Source: Candidatus Aerophobota bacterium
Lineage (GTDB): Bacteria > Aerophobota > Aerophobia > Aerophobales > AE-B3A
DNA: 39,939 bases
Assembly (NCBI GenBank): GCA_030616535.1
Contig: JAUWXE010000002.1
Location: forward strand, 1 to 39,939
Direction of reading: 5' to 3'
The position numbers and the translations under genes were made by a program. Under the pieces are notes generated by a model, which was not told the origin of the DNA, ran no database searches, and saw only the letters and a list, made by a program, of their open reading frames with translations. The first letter of the stretch is position 1; every line of letters starts with the position of its first letter. Of the stretch, positions 14,547 through 22,309 are shown piece after piece.

Positions 14547-15227
14547 CTACCCAGCCTTTTGGCTCTCCTTAACAATATTTACCCCGCTGCTGGTGCCGAG
14601 TCTGGTAGCTCCTGCTTTAATGAAGCTATAAGCAGTCTCAAGGTTTCTTATCCCTCCAGCAGCTTTGATCCCCATCCCCGTCCCCACAATTTTTCTTATC
14701 AAAGCAACATCCTCGACAGTAGCACCTCCTTTACCAAGGCCAGTAGAAGTCTTTACATAGCTGGCACCGGCAGCCTTGGTTAACACGCATCCAGCTATCT
14801 TCTCATCTTTTTCTAAACTTCCCATCTCCAGAATAACTTTTACCACTTTGTCCTTACTAGCTTCAATTACCCCTCGGACATCCTCATAAACCAACCGGAA
14901 ATTTTTTCCTTTAAGTGCTCCGATGTTGGCTACCATATCGATCTCGTCCGCCCCTTCCTCAATAGCTTTGGCTGCCTCATAGCTCTTTACCTCCTTGTGG
15001 GTTGCCCCCAAGGGAAATCCAACCACCGTGCAAACCTTCACCCCCGATCCTTTCAGTCGCTCGGCAGCCAGCTTAACAAATGACGGATTTATGCAAACAG
15101 CAGCAAAGCCGAATTTCTTTGCCTCTTCACAGAGCTTTTTTATGTCATTCTCAGTAGCATCGGGGCTAAGTAGAGTATGATCAATGAAAGAGGCTATTTT
15201 TTTACGAACATCTTCACCAGGAACCAC
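14547..15227 (-). CDS. deoC: Deoxyribose-phosphate aldolase
   Basis: Class I aldolase splitting 2-deoxyribose 5-phosphate to acetaldehyde and glyceraldehyde 3-phosphate. 226 residues. DHTLLSPDAT (residues about 16-25), EIDMVANIGALK (near 95-106), the Schiff-base lysine in ASYVKTSTG (near 155-163) and GIKAAGGIR (near 186-194) are all present. GTG start with AAGGT eight bases upstream. Convergent with trpS. The 263-bp gap to fabG holds a repeat element. Confidence 0.95.
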   Translation of the reverse strand: MVPGEDVRKKIASFIDHTLLSPDATENDIKKLCEEAKKFGFAAVCINPSFVKLAAERLKGSGVKVCTVVGFPLGATHKEVKSYEAAKAIEEGADEIDMVANIGALKGKNFRLVYEDVRGVIEASKDKVVKVILEMGSLEKDEKIAGCVLTKAAGASYVKTSTGLGKGGATVEDVALIRKIVGTGMGIKAAGGIRNLETAYSFIKAGATRLGTSSGVNIVKESQKAG

Positions 15228-15263
15228 AGTTTTTACCTTAATAGTACCAGGAAAGCATTAGAC

Positions 15264-15423
15264 TTAGAAGATTTATACGCGTATCGAGGGACTTTCCCCG
15301 AAGGAGCCTTATATCAGCAAAAATTGTGAATAGTGAATAGTGAATGGCCAAAAAAAGAAACCAAGATACAATTCACGAAATACGATTCACCAAGTACAGC
15401 GACGGAGGGGAAGAGTCCCGAGA
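15264..15423. repeat. 160-bp repeat element A1 (ends shared with element A2 at 25539)
   Basis: Starts with TTAGAAGATTTATACGCG, containing the palindrome ATACGCGTAT, and ends AAGAGTCCCGAGA. The same two ends frame the element at 25539-25840. The ends are imperfect inverted repeats: TATCGAGGGACTTTCCCC at the left against TATCTCGGGACTCTTCCCC as the reverse complement of the right. The interior holds GTGAATA repeats (15323-15347) facing an inverted ATTCAC set (15371-15390). No ORF. It fills the fabG-deoC gap. Confidence 0.65.
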
Positions 15424-15490
15424 TACCTTATCAGCTTTGAATTTCACTTGAGATCCAGGGGATAATTTCTCCATTACTGATCCTGCCGAT

Positions 15491-16228
15491 TTACACAACC
15501 ATCCCTCCACTTACATCGATAATCGCTCCGGTTACATAACTAGCCTCATCCAAAGCCAGGAATGCAACCACATTGGCTACTTCTTCCGGTCTTCCTATCC
15601 GTCTGGTAGGAATTTTACTTAATATTATTTCCTTTATTCTTTCCGGGACAGCTCTAGTCATCTCAGTATCGATAAAGCCAGGACAGATTACATTAACCGT
15701 TATTCCCTTAGGTGCCAATTCTCGGGCGGCTGTCTTTGAGAGACCTACCACCCCGGCTTTGGAAGCGCTGTAATTAGCCTGCCCTATATTACCTAACCAA
15801 CTGGCTGAGGAAATATTAATAATTCTTCCATACCTCTGATCTCTCATGATTTTTGCCGCTGCCCGAGTACAAAAGAAAACCCCGGTAAGGTTTACCGCCA
15901 GTACTTGATTCCATTCCTCATCCGTCATTTTATGCAGCATTGCATCGCGATTAATGCCTGCGTTGTTAACCAGAACGTCTAATCTCCCAAATTTTTCTTT
16001 GGCTGTCTCAAATATCTTTTCGGCTTCTTCTTTTTTTGAAACATCTATCTTGATCCCAATTCCCTTCACGCCCAATTTTTTAATTTCCTCAGCCACTTTT
16101 TGAACATTTTCAGCACTAATATCAGCCGCCATTACGTCAGCACCTTCTTGGGCTAGTTTTAGAGCAATAGCTCTTCCTATGCCTCTTCCTGAACCGGTAA
16201 CTACCGCTTTCTTTCCTGATAAATCCAC
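15491..16228 (-). CDS. fabG: 3-oxoacyl-ACP reductase-like short-chain dehydrogenase (FabG type)
   Basis: NAD(P)H-dependent short-chain dehydrogenase/reductase of 245 residues. The cofactor motif TGSGRGIGRA lies at about 11-20, NNAG near 86-89, and the catalytic Ser-Tyr-Lys set in NISSASWLGN and YSASK (about 137-157). It ends with SYVTGAIIDVSGGMVV, the family's usual C-terminus. GTG start behind GGAGAGAGG. Length and motifs fit FabG of fatty acid synthesis, but there is no other fab gene nearby. The sugar-related neighbours (deoC, FucI-like) leave a polyol or sugar dehydrogenase role possible. Confidence 0.85.
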   Translation of the reverse strand: MDLSGKKAVVTGSGRGIGRAIALKLAQEGADVMAADISAENVQKVAEEIKKLGVKGIGIKIDVSKKEEAEKIFETAKEKFGRLDVLVNNAGINRDAMLHKMTDEEWNQVLAVNLTGVFFCTRAAAKIMRDQRYGRIINISSASWLGNIGQANYSASKAGVVGLSKTAARELAPKGITVNVICPGFIDTEMTRAVPERIKEIILSKIPTRRIGRPEEVANVVAFLALDEASYVTGAIIDVSGGMVV

Positions 16229-16276
16229 TTTAGCCTCTCTCCTTTCCTGACAAAATTCTGCACGAAAAAATTGGTA

Positions 16277-16332
16277 GGTAGCCGCAGGCTTTAGCCTGCG
16301 TAAAACAGCGCAACCTAAAGGTTGCGGCTACC
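16277..16332. repeat. REP-type double hairpin
   Basis: Outer arms GGTAGCC (16277-16283) and GGCTACC (16326-16332) enclose two perfect hairpins, CGCAGGCT-TT-AGCCTGCG and CGCAACCT-AA-AGGTTGCG. The first hairpin is the same sequence as at 5282-5299. It lies between fabG and the FucI-like gene and may act on their shared transcript. Confidence 0.75.
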
Positions 16333-16386
16333 TTATACAAATTTAACCATCCAGTCCTTCCTGCATATACACCACAGATCAATCTT

Positions 16387-17949
16387 TTAGACCATCTTCT
16401 CAAACTCTAAGTTTTTATCCTGGATCTTATATCCAATGCCCAATTTTTCACATATTTCAACCAACCCAGCCACGCAGTCATCCGCCACTATCTGGATATG
16501 ATTGCAGGGATGTTCTCTGAAAAGCTGTTCCATAGGAACTTTAAATTTCATAAAAGCATGAGGCCATCCTGGAGTAGTAGTTAAAGCATCAGGTGGTCTT
16601 TCCACAAACTCGCCCGGAACTATATTCATCCAGTATCTTCCCTTTTTTCTTCCCAGTCTGGCTCCGGTTACCGGTCCCGGAGCTGCATCAAAGTTTACCG
16701 TTGCTCCACAGGCACGATAGAAAAAGGCTTGCTTATCTAGAGTGATCCTGGCTAAATTACTCTCTACATCATCAGTGCGGGTGGCAAACCAGGGAGTATG
16801 AGCACCACAATTTACCAGATAAAGAATTTCCTTTTCAGGATCCAGGTGTCTAAAATCAGCAAACATAGTTGGTTTACCGGTTAACAGATACATTATCTGT
16901 TGAGTCAAAGCAGCGTCCTTGTCATCCTCACAGGCACAGACAACAATCTTTTTCTCCTCGCCTCCCGGGCCCCGATTATCATTACTGAAAGCATGGGTTA
17001 GACATTGAGTCACATGATGCTCGCTCATCTCGGGTTGACACTTTATCCCCATGAAATCAAGATCATTTTCTGCCATGATATCCTGGGTAGCATAATAACA
17101 GGCTAACTCATATTTAAGTTTATCCGGGCTGAGTTTATCCGCATAATTTATATTCTTTGTGTGTCTGGTAAGGAAATCAAAAGCTTTTGAGATTCGCTCA
17201 TCTTTTATACTAACTATCTCACTGTTTATTCCCTTACTCCACTGAATCATTCCCTTAGCCTTTCTAATAATTTCAGCTTGACCAATGGGTTGAATATCCA
17301 CACCAAAGATCCTGGACCACTGAAGAGGATCAGCTTCTGCGGTGACAATTTGAATACTTCGTCCACCAATTTCTCCATAGATCTGGCCGTGAAGTCGCTC
17401 GATTACCTCATCTGCGGAAGCGGAGGTCCTAGCTCTGTCCCGAGCAAATCTGGCAAAAGCTACCACCTGTTCAACCTTTCTAGGATCCTCACTTAATTCT
17501 GTGCTCCAGATCCGAAAATTAGGTATGCCCAATTGATCCAGTCCTCCTGCCGCAGCCATTCCTCCTACCATGCCAGGCTGTTCAGGGGCTAAATTGGTAA
17601 GTACCACCATAGGAGTGGATTTATTCTTTTTCTTGTTTTCTCTAATCAGTATTTGAGCTGCCATTCTGGTGAGCCGAGGAGAGGCCCACACACTGTAGTG
17701 GAAGATCACACCATCTATACCAGTATCGACTAACGTTCTTGCCTGTTTTCTTGCTATCTCAGGACGCCAAATCATTTTATCAAATCCGGTGAAAGATTGA
17801 CTGGGATCGATAACGTCCACCTCCCCAGTTTTTTCCAAAGTCTCTACAACATTTTTCTTTAGCCTCTGGGCGTTTTCAAAAGTTCCCTGAAGCACATGTT
17901 CCCGTTCATCGTTAAAATCTAGAATCCCGATTTTAGCCTTATTTATCAT
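16387..17949 (-). CDS. L-fucose isomerase-like sugar isomerase
   Basis: About 520 residues. It resembles the L-fucose/L-arabinose isomerase fold: an N-terminal domain with a DTGIDGVIFHYSVWASPRL-like stretch, a central domain with MGIKCQPEMSEHH, and a C-terminal segment rich in family-like glycines (GPVTGARLGRKKGRYW, then HPCNHIQIVADD). Such enzymes interconvert aldoses and ketoses with a divalent metal. The exact sugar cannot be read from sequence. I prefer the ATG at 17947-17949 (MINKAKIGILDF) over the one 30 bases upstream. A promoter lies at 18089-18116. No fucose kinase, aldolase or transporter is adjacent. Confidence 0.8.
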   Translation of the reverse strand: MINKAKIGILDFNDEREHVLQGTFENAQRLKKNVVETLEKTGEVDVIDPSQSFTGFDKMIWRPEIARKQARTLVDTGIDGVIFHYSVWASPRLTRMAAQILIRENKKKNKSTPMVVLTNLAPEQPGMVGGMAAAGGLDQLGIPNFRIWSTELSEDPRKVEQVVAFARFARDRARTSASADEVIERLHGQIYGEIGGRSIQIVTAEADPLQWSRIFGVDIQPIGQAEIIRKAKGMIQWSKGINSEIVSIKDERISKAFDFLTRHTKNINYADKLSPDKLKYELACYYATQDIMAENDLDFMGIKCQPEMSEHHVTQCLTHAFSNDNRGPGGEEKKIVVCACEDDKDAALTQQIMYLLTGKPTMFADFRHLDPEKEILYLVNCGAHTPWFATRTDDVESNLARITLDKQAFFYRACGATVNFDAAPGPVTGARLGRKKGRYWMNIVPGEFVERPPDALTTTPGWPHAFMKFKVPMEQLFREHPCNHIQIVADDCVAGLVEICEKLGIGYKIQDKNLEFEKMV

Positions 17950-18088
17950 CTTCACCACTCTCTTTCTCTGAATTCTCATCGGTATTACATAAGATCAGCT
18001 TGAAATTATTTTCGTTGGTCACATCCTTAATTGCACCAGCCACTCCTTTCTCTCCTTTAGTTGCTGGTTTCCGGAACCTTTCAATTTT

Positions 18089-18116
18089 ATTTTAACACAA
18101 TTTTTGGAAATGTCGA
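18089..18116 (-). promoter_or_regulatory. Likely promoter for the FucI-like gene
   Basis: On the minus strand TCGACA (18111-18116), 16 bases, TAAAAT (18089-18094). It leaves a 5' untranslated region of about 130 bases. 17950-18088 otherwise shows nothing I can name. Confidence 0.45.
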
Positions 18117-18163
18117 GTGATCGGACAAAACAAATTCTGAAATTCCTATCATTCGGTGCCCGG

Positions 18164-18424
18164 TGCTGCCCGGCGAGGTGTTTTCCATAAGGCAGCCGCC
18201 ATGAGTTCAATGAGTTTATTGGGTTTATTGGGTTTATTGGGTTTATTGGGTTTATTGGGTTTATTGAGTTTGCAAGAGAAAATAATCAGGTCCGCACTTT
18301 CTCTGCTCGGCCGGGATGTTTTCGATTCTAGACTTATATGTCGCCCATACGAGTTACCGTATAAAGATAGAAGTAGAACTTAGCGCCAACGTTGGAAAGA
18401 GACCGAGCAAAGGGCAGCCTTGAC
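18164..18424. repeat. Dispersed repeat B, copy 1, with five 9-bp minisatellite units
   Basis: Nearly the same sequence as 25585-25807, from TGCTGCCCGGCGAGGTG through to the GGGCAGCC end. The main difference is a GGGTTTATT tandem array, five units here (18219-18263) and one in the other copy. Conserved internal parts include CGGCCGGGATGTTTTCGATT and a hairpin ATACG/CGTAT. An in-frame plus-strand ORF (18156-18383) exists, but its LLG repeat is just the minisatellite and I do not call it a gene. The A-type ends found around copy 2 are missing here. Confidence 0.85.
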
Positions 18425-18450
18425 CTTCTTTGAGAAACTGGAGATTGAAT

Positions 18451-18479
18451 TTGACATTTTTTTCGCTTTATGATAAATT
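18451..18479 (+). promoter_or_regulatory. Sigma-70-type promoter for secD-secF-murG-murC
   Basis: Perfect TTGACA (18451-18456), 17 bases, TAAATT (18474-18479), about 77 bases before secD and 27 bases after the end of repeat B. Confidence 0.6.
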
Positions 18480-18556
18480 TGGGAAAGTTGCTATAGTCCT
18501 GATAAAGAGAGATTTATTCAAAATTAAGAGATAACTTCTCTGCTAAGAGGCAAAAG

Positions 18557-19849
18557 ATGTATCGTTACAGTAAGTGGTTGATGCTGTTCATATTGGGATT
18601 GATAGCCTTAGCCATATGGGCCGTCTATCCTCCAGGTGAGAAGATACATCTCGGACTTGATTTAAAAGGAGGCATGCATCTGGTATTGGAAGCAGACGCC
18701 TCCAAACTTCCCCCCGGTGAAAATGTTAAAGATGCTGTAGCCATCGGTTTAGAGATTATAAGAAATAGAATAGACCAGTTTGGCGTGAGAGAGCCTACTA
18801 TTACTCGTCAGGGAGATACCAGGATTGTAGTAGACCTACCAGGGATAAAAAATCCTCAAAGTGCTATGGATCTCATCGGAAAGACTGCCCTTTTGGAGTT
18901 CAAGTTGGTAGATGAGGCCGGAAGTATAAGCAAAGCTCTCAAGGGAGAAATACCTCCTGATGATGAGATTCTCTATAATTCTCAAGGGACTGCCTATCTA
19001 ATAAAGAAAGAGACTCTTTTATCAGGCAGGGCCCTAAAGGACGCTCGGGTAGAAATGGGACAATGGGGTCAGCCCTATGTAGCCCTCGATTTCAGTGCTG
19101 AAGGAGCCGATGAGTTTGCTGAAATCACGGGAAGACACGTTGGGGAAAGACTTGCCATAATACTGGATAACGTCATTAAATCGGCACCGGTGATAAAAAC
19201 CCGGATTACGGGAGGAAAGGCAGTCATTGAAGGAAACTTTACCATAGATGAGGCTAATGAGCTCAGAATAGTTCTCAAAAGCGGTGCTCTACCCATACCC
19301 TTTACACCTATTCAAAATACTTGGATCGGTCCTTCACTAGGACAAGATTCTATTCGAAAGGGGTTATTATCAGGAATTATCGGTATGATCTGCGTTCTCG
19401 TCTTTATGGGGATATATTATAAAAAGGCCGGTTTAATCGCTAACTCAGCACTCCTGCTGAATCTACTTTTTTTATTGGGAGCCTTGGCAGCTTTAAAAGC
19501 CACTTTGACTCTCCCCGGGATTGCCGGGATTATCCTCACTATCGGGATGGGTATCGACGCCAACGTGATTATTTTCGAAAGAATAAGAGAGGAATTGAGG
19601 GGGGAAAGGGCCCCTCGCTCAGCTGTTGATGCTGGTTATGATAGAGCCCTTCGTACCATTCTGGATGCTAACATAACTACTCTAATTGTTGCCCTGGTTC
19701 TTTTTCAATTTGGTACCGGTCCCCTCAAGGGATTCGCTACCACCCTATCTATAGGGATATTAATAAGTTTATTTACAGCTATTGTGGTAACTCGGGTTAT
19801 CTTCAATCTCTTATTAGCCGGACGACCGGTGAGCAAGCTTAGTATCTAG
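18557..19849 (+). CDS. secD: Protein translocase subunit SecD
   Basis: Proton-driven membrane partner of SecYEG that pulls exported proteins across. 430 residues: an N-terminal helix (about 6-24), the D1 motif GLDLKGGMHLVLE (about 33-45), a large periplasmic domain with IRNRIDQFGVREPTI, then five C-terminal membrane helices with GMGIDANVIIFERIREE (near 330-346) and the D6-type LDANITTLIVALVLF. AAGAGG lies before the ATG. secF follows after nine bases. Confidence 0.97.
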   Translation: MYRYSKWLMLFILGLIALAIWAVYPPGEKIHLGLDLKGGMHLVLEADASKLPPGENVKDAVAIGLEIIRNRIDQFGVREPTITRQGDTRIVVDLPGIKNPQSAMDLIGKTALLEFKLVDEAGSISKALKGEIPPDDEILYNSQGTAYLIKKETLLSGRALKDARVEMGQWGQPYVALDFSAEGADEFAEITGRHVGERLAIILDNVIKSAPVIKTRITGGKAVIEGNFTIDEANELRIVLKSGALPIPFTPIQNTWIGPSLGQDSIRKGLLSGIIGMICVLVFMGIYYKKAGLIANSALLLNLLFLLGALAALKATLTLPGIAGIILTIGMGIDANVIIFERIREELRGERAPRSAVDAGYDRALRTILDANITTLIVALVLFQFGTGPLKGFATTLSIGILISLFTAIVVTRVIFNLLLAGRPVSKLSI

Positions 19850-19858
19850 GAAGAAAGA

Positions 19859-21184
19859 ATGCGTTTTTTTGGCGAAACCCACATAGACTTCGTTGAATTG
19901 AGGAAAATAGCCATTTTTATCTCCGGAGCTGCCATAGCTGCCGGCCTTACTTCTCTCATCTTAAAAGGAGGACCAAACCTTGGTTTAGATTTTACCGGGG
20001 GACTAGAGGTTCATCTCAAATTCACAGAGTCCCCTTCTATTAGCCGAATAAGATCGGGTTTGACCAAGATAGGCTTAGGTAGAGCAGTTATACAGCAGTA
20101 CGGGGAAAAGAAGGATAACTTAGTTCTTATAAGGACCGGCGTGGAGCAGGTTTCTCAGAATATTGTCTCCCAGATAATTACTTATCGAGAAAAACACGGT
20201 AAATTTACCTATCTTGAGGAGTTAAAAAATCTTCCCGGTATAGAAGCGGTAGGATATGAAAATCTTGCCGATCTTCTGACCGTTGAGCCTTCTTCCCAGA
20301 CCGAAAAAGTCAATATCAACCAGATAGAGAGAGCCCCCCTTATTTCTCTTATACAGGGGATTATTCACAAAAAAACCATTGCCAAAATTGAGCAAGCCCT
20401 AAGAGAGGAATTCAAAGGAAGAAAGGATACCTTTGAGGTTCGAAGCGTCAACTTGATTGGTCCCAAGGTTAGTGAAGAACTTCGGCGCAAAGCCGTACTG
20501 GCTATAATTTTTTCTCTGGCTGGTATGCTCATCTATATTGGTTGGAGGTTTGACTTTAAGTTTGCCGTGGGAGCGGTAGTCGCCTTAATTCACGATGTCT
20601 TTATCAGCATTGGGGCTCTCTCTTTGGGTAATTTCGAGTTCAATCTTCCGGTGATCGCTGCTCTTCTCACCATAATTGGGTACTCCCTAAATGATACTAT
20701 CGTCATTTACGCTCGGATCAAGGAAAATCTCAAGACCTACCGAAAGGGAAGGTGGACCTCTTTCAAAAGAATCCTTAACCTAAGTGTTAATCAGTCCCTT
20801 TCTAGAACTATTGTTACCTCCTTAACTACTTTCATAGTCGTCCTGGTTCTATTTCTGTGGGGAGGAGCCGTGATTCACGGGTTTACTTTTGCCCTCCTGG
20901 TAGGAATAATAGTGGGGACCTATTCCTCAGGTTTTGTAGCTACCCCCATTGTGTACGACTGGGAAAGAGGCACTTTAGGGAAGGTCCAAGTAAAACGGGA
21001 GAAAATTGAGCTAAGGACCACCAAGGCTGAGAAAATCCCGACAGGAAAAGCTGAGGTAGGCCGAACCGATAAAGAGAAGATAAAAATAGGAGAAAAAGAA
21101 CCAGTTAAAACGGTTGAAACAAAAACCAAAAAATATAAGACAAAAAGAGGTAAGCGAAGAAAACATAAGAAAAAGCGCAGATGA
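19859..21184 (+). CDS. secF: Protein translocase subunit SecF with an internal insertion and a basic tail
   Basis: 441 residues, longer than the usual 300 or so. The SecF hallmarks are present: NLGLDFTGGLEVHL (about 40-53), IGWRFDFKFAVGAV, and IIGYSLNDTIVIYARIKENL (near 275-294). Two extras stand out. Residues about 100-155 carry a segment not expected in SecF, with YREKHGKFTYLEELKNLPGI, recalling helix-hairpin-helix or GspK-like sequences. The last about 65 residues are a Lys/Arg/Glu-rich tail ending GKRRKHKKKRR, which would lie in the cytoplasm. The stop overlaps murG by four bases. Confidence 0.95.
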   Translation: MRFFGETHIDFVELRKIAIFISGAAIAAGLTSLILKGGPNLGLDFTGGLEVHLKFTESPSISRIRSGLTKIGLGRAVIQQYGEKKDNLVLIRTGVEQVSQNIVSQIITYREKHGKFTYLEELKNLPGIEAVGYENLADLLTVEPSSQTEKVNINQIERAPLISLIQGIIHKKTIAKIEQALREEFKGRKDTFEVRSVNLIGPKVSEELRRKAVLAIIFSLAGMLIYIGWRFDFKFAVGAVVALIHDVFISIGALSLGNFEFNLPVIAALLTIIGYSLNDTIVIYARIKENLKTYRKGRWTSFKRILNLSVNQSLSRTIVTSLTTFIVVLVLFLWGGAVIHGFTFALLVGIIVGTYSSGFVATPIVYDWERGTLGKVQVKREKIELRTTKAEKIPTGKAEVGRTDKEKIKIGEKEPVKTVETKTKKYKTKRGKRRKHKKKRR

Positions 21185-22290
21185 GAGTATTAATGGCTGC
21201 AGGAGGCACCGGGGGACATATTTATCCGGGATTAGCCATAGCTTCCTACCTTAAGGAATACCGCCTCGCCGAGGAAATTCTCATGGTGGGGGGAGGAAGG
21301 AAACTTGAGTCTCATCTTGTTTCATCGCAGGGATTTAATTTACGCCAAATAGGTATCCAGAGTTATCCCAGATATTTTTCGAGTAAGTGGATAGTCTTTG
21401 GGTGGGGTTTGTGCATATCCTTTCTTCAATCCTTTTTTATTCTCCGGACATTTAAACCCCAAGTAGTTATAGGGATGGGAAGTTTCCATTCATGTCCACT
21501 GATTATACTCGCTTTATTTTTCGGCATTCCGAATCTGATCTGTGAACAAAATGTGCGACTTTCTCTGAGTAACAGGCTTCTTGCACCATGGGCATCGAGA
21601 ATAGCTCTCAGTTTCTCGGAGACACAGAAGTATCTTTCCCCGAGACTACTACGAAAAACCTGCCTTACCGGTAATCCTATCCGTAGCGAAATCATGAAAG
21701 TAAAAAAAGAAGAAGCAATAGAAAAGTTAGGTCTGGATAAAGATAAACTTACCCTTCTTTTTTTAGGGGGTAGTCAAGGAGCTCATAGCTTGAATAGATT
21801 TGGAATAGAGGCAGCGAAGCTTTTACTACAAGGAAAATTAGGCAAAGAAATTCAGATAATTTTCATCACCGGGAAAAACGATGTAGAATGGGTCAGAACA
21901 TCTTTTAAATCCCTGGCCATAAAATCACTGATCCTTTCCTACTTGCCTCAAATGGAATACGCTTACGCTGCTTCAGATTTAGTTGTCTGTAGAAGCGGAG
22001 CAACAACCCTGGCCGAAGTCACTTCTCGAGGACTGCCGGCTGTCTTAATTCCTTACCCACATGCTACCAGGGGACATCAATGGAAAAATGCAGAGGTTTT
22101 GCAAACCATGAGAGCAGCTCACCTCATTTTAGAGGAGGATCTCACGGCGGAAAAATTAAAAACCACTATTTTGGGGTTAATCACCCATAAAAGCCTTCTT
22201 AAAGAAATGGCCGAAAAAAGTAAAGCCCTAGGCAAACCACAGGCTACCAGGGAAGTAATAAAACTAATACTCAGCTTGGTTAACCAATAA
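21181..22290 (+). CDS. murG: UDP-GlcNAc:lipid I N-acetylglucosaminyltransferase
   Basis: GT28 glycosyltransferase making lipid II on the inner face of the membrane. 369 residues. The glycine-rich AGGTGGHIYPGLAIA is at residues about 6-20, GGSQGAHSLN near 197-206, and the donor-binding RSGATTLAEVTSRGLPAVLIP near 276-296. Start overlaps secF (ATGA). Pairing of murG with murC is normal in the division/cell-wall cluster. Here the pair follows secDF instead. Confidence 0.97.
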   Translation: MRVLMAAGGTGGHIYPGLAIASYLKEYRLAEEILMVGGGRKLESHLVSSQGFNLRQIGIQSYPRYFSSKWIVFGWGLCISFLQSFFILRTFKPQVVIGMGSFHSCPLIILALFFGIPNLICEQNVRLSLSNRLLAPWASRIALSFSETQKYLSPRLLRKTCLTGNPIRSEIMKVKKEEAIEKLGLDKDKLTLLFLGGSQGAHSLNRFGIEAAKLLLQGKLGKEIQIIFITGKNDVEWVRTSFKSLAIKSLILSYLPQMEYAYAASDLVVCRSGATTLAEVTSRGLPAVLIPYPHATRGHQWKNAEVLQTMRAAHLILEEDLTAEKLKTTILGLITHKSLLKEMAEKSKALGKPQATREVIKLILSLVNQ

Positions 22291-22309
22291 AAATGAGGTG
22301 CAGAAAAAA

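Noticed and set aside
18219..18263. Tandem GGGTTTATT units as a possible CRISPR or phase-variable gene
   Set aside because: The units are nine bases with no spacers, so it is not a CRISPR array. The reading frame through them has no resemblance to a gene and the second copy has a different frame context.
18156..18383. 75-residue ORF with LLG repeats
   Set aside because: It is the translation of the minisatellite within a dispersed repeat. The other copy at 25.6 kb does not keep the same protein.
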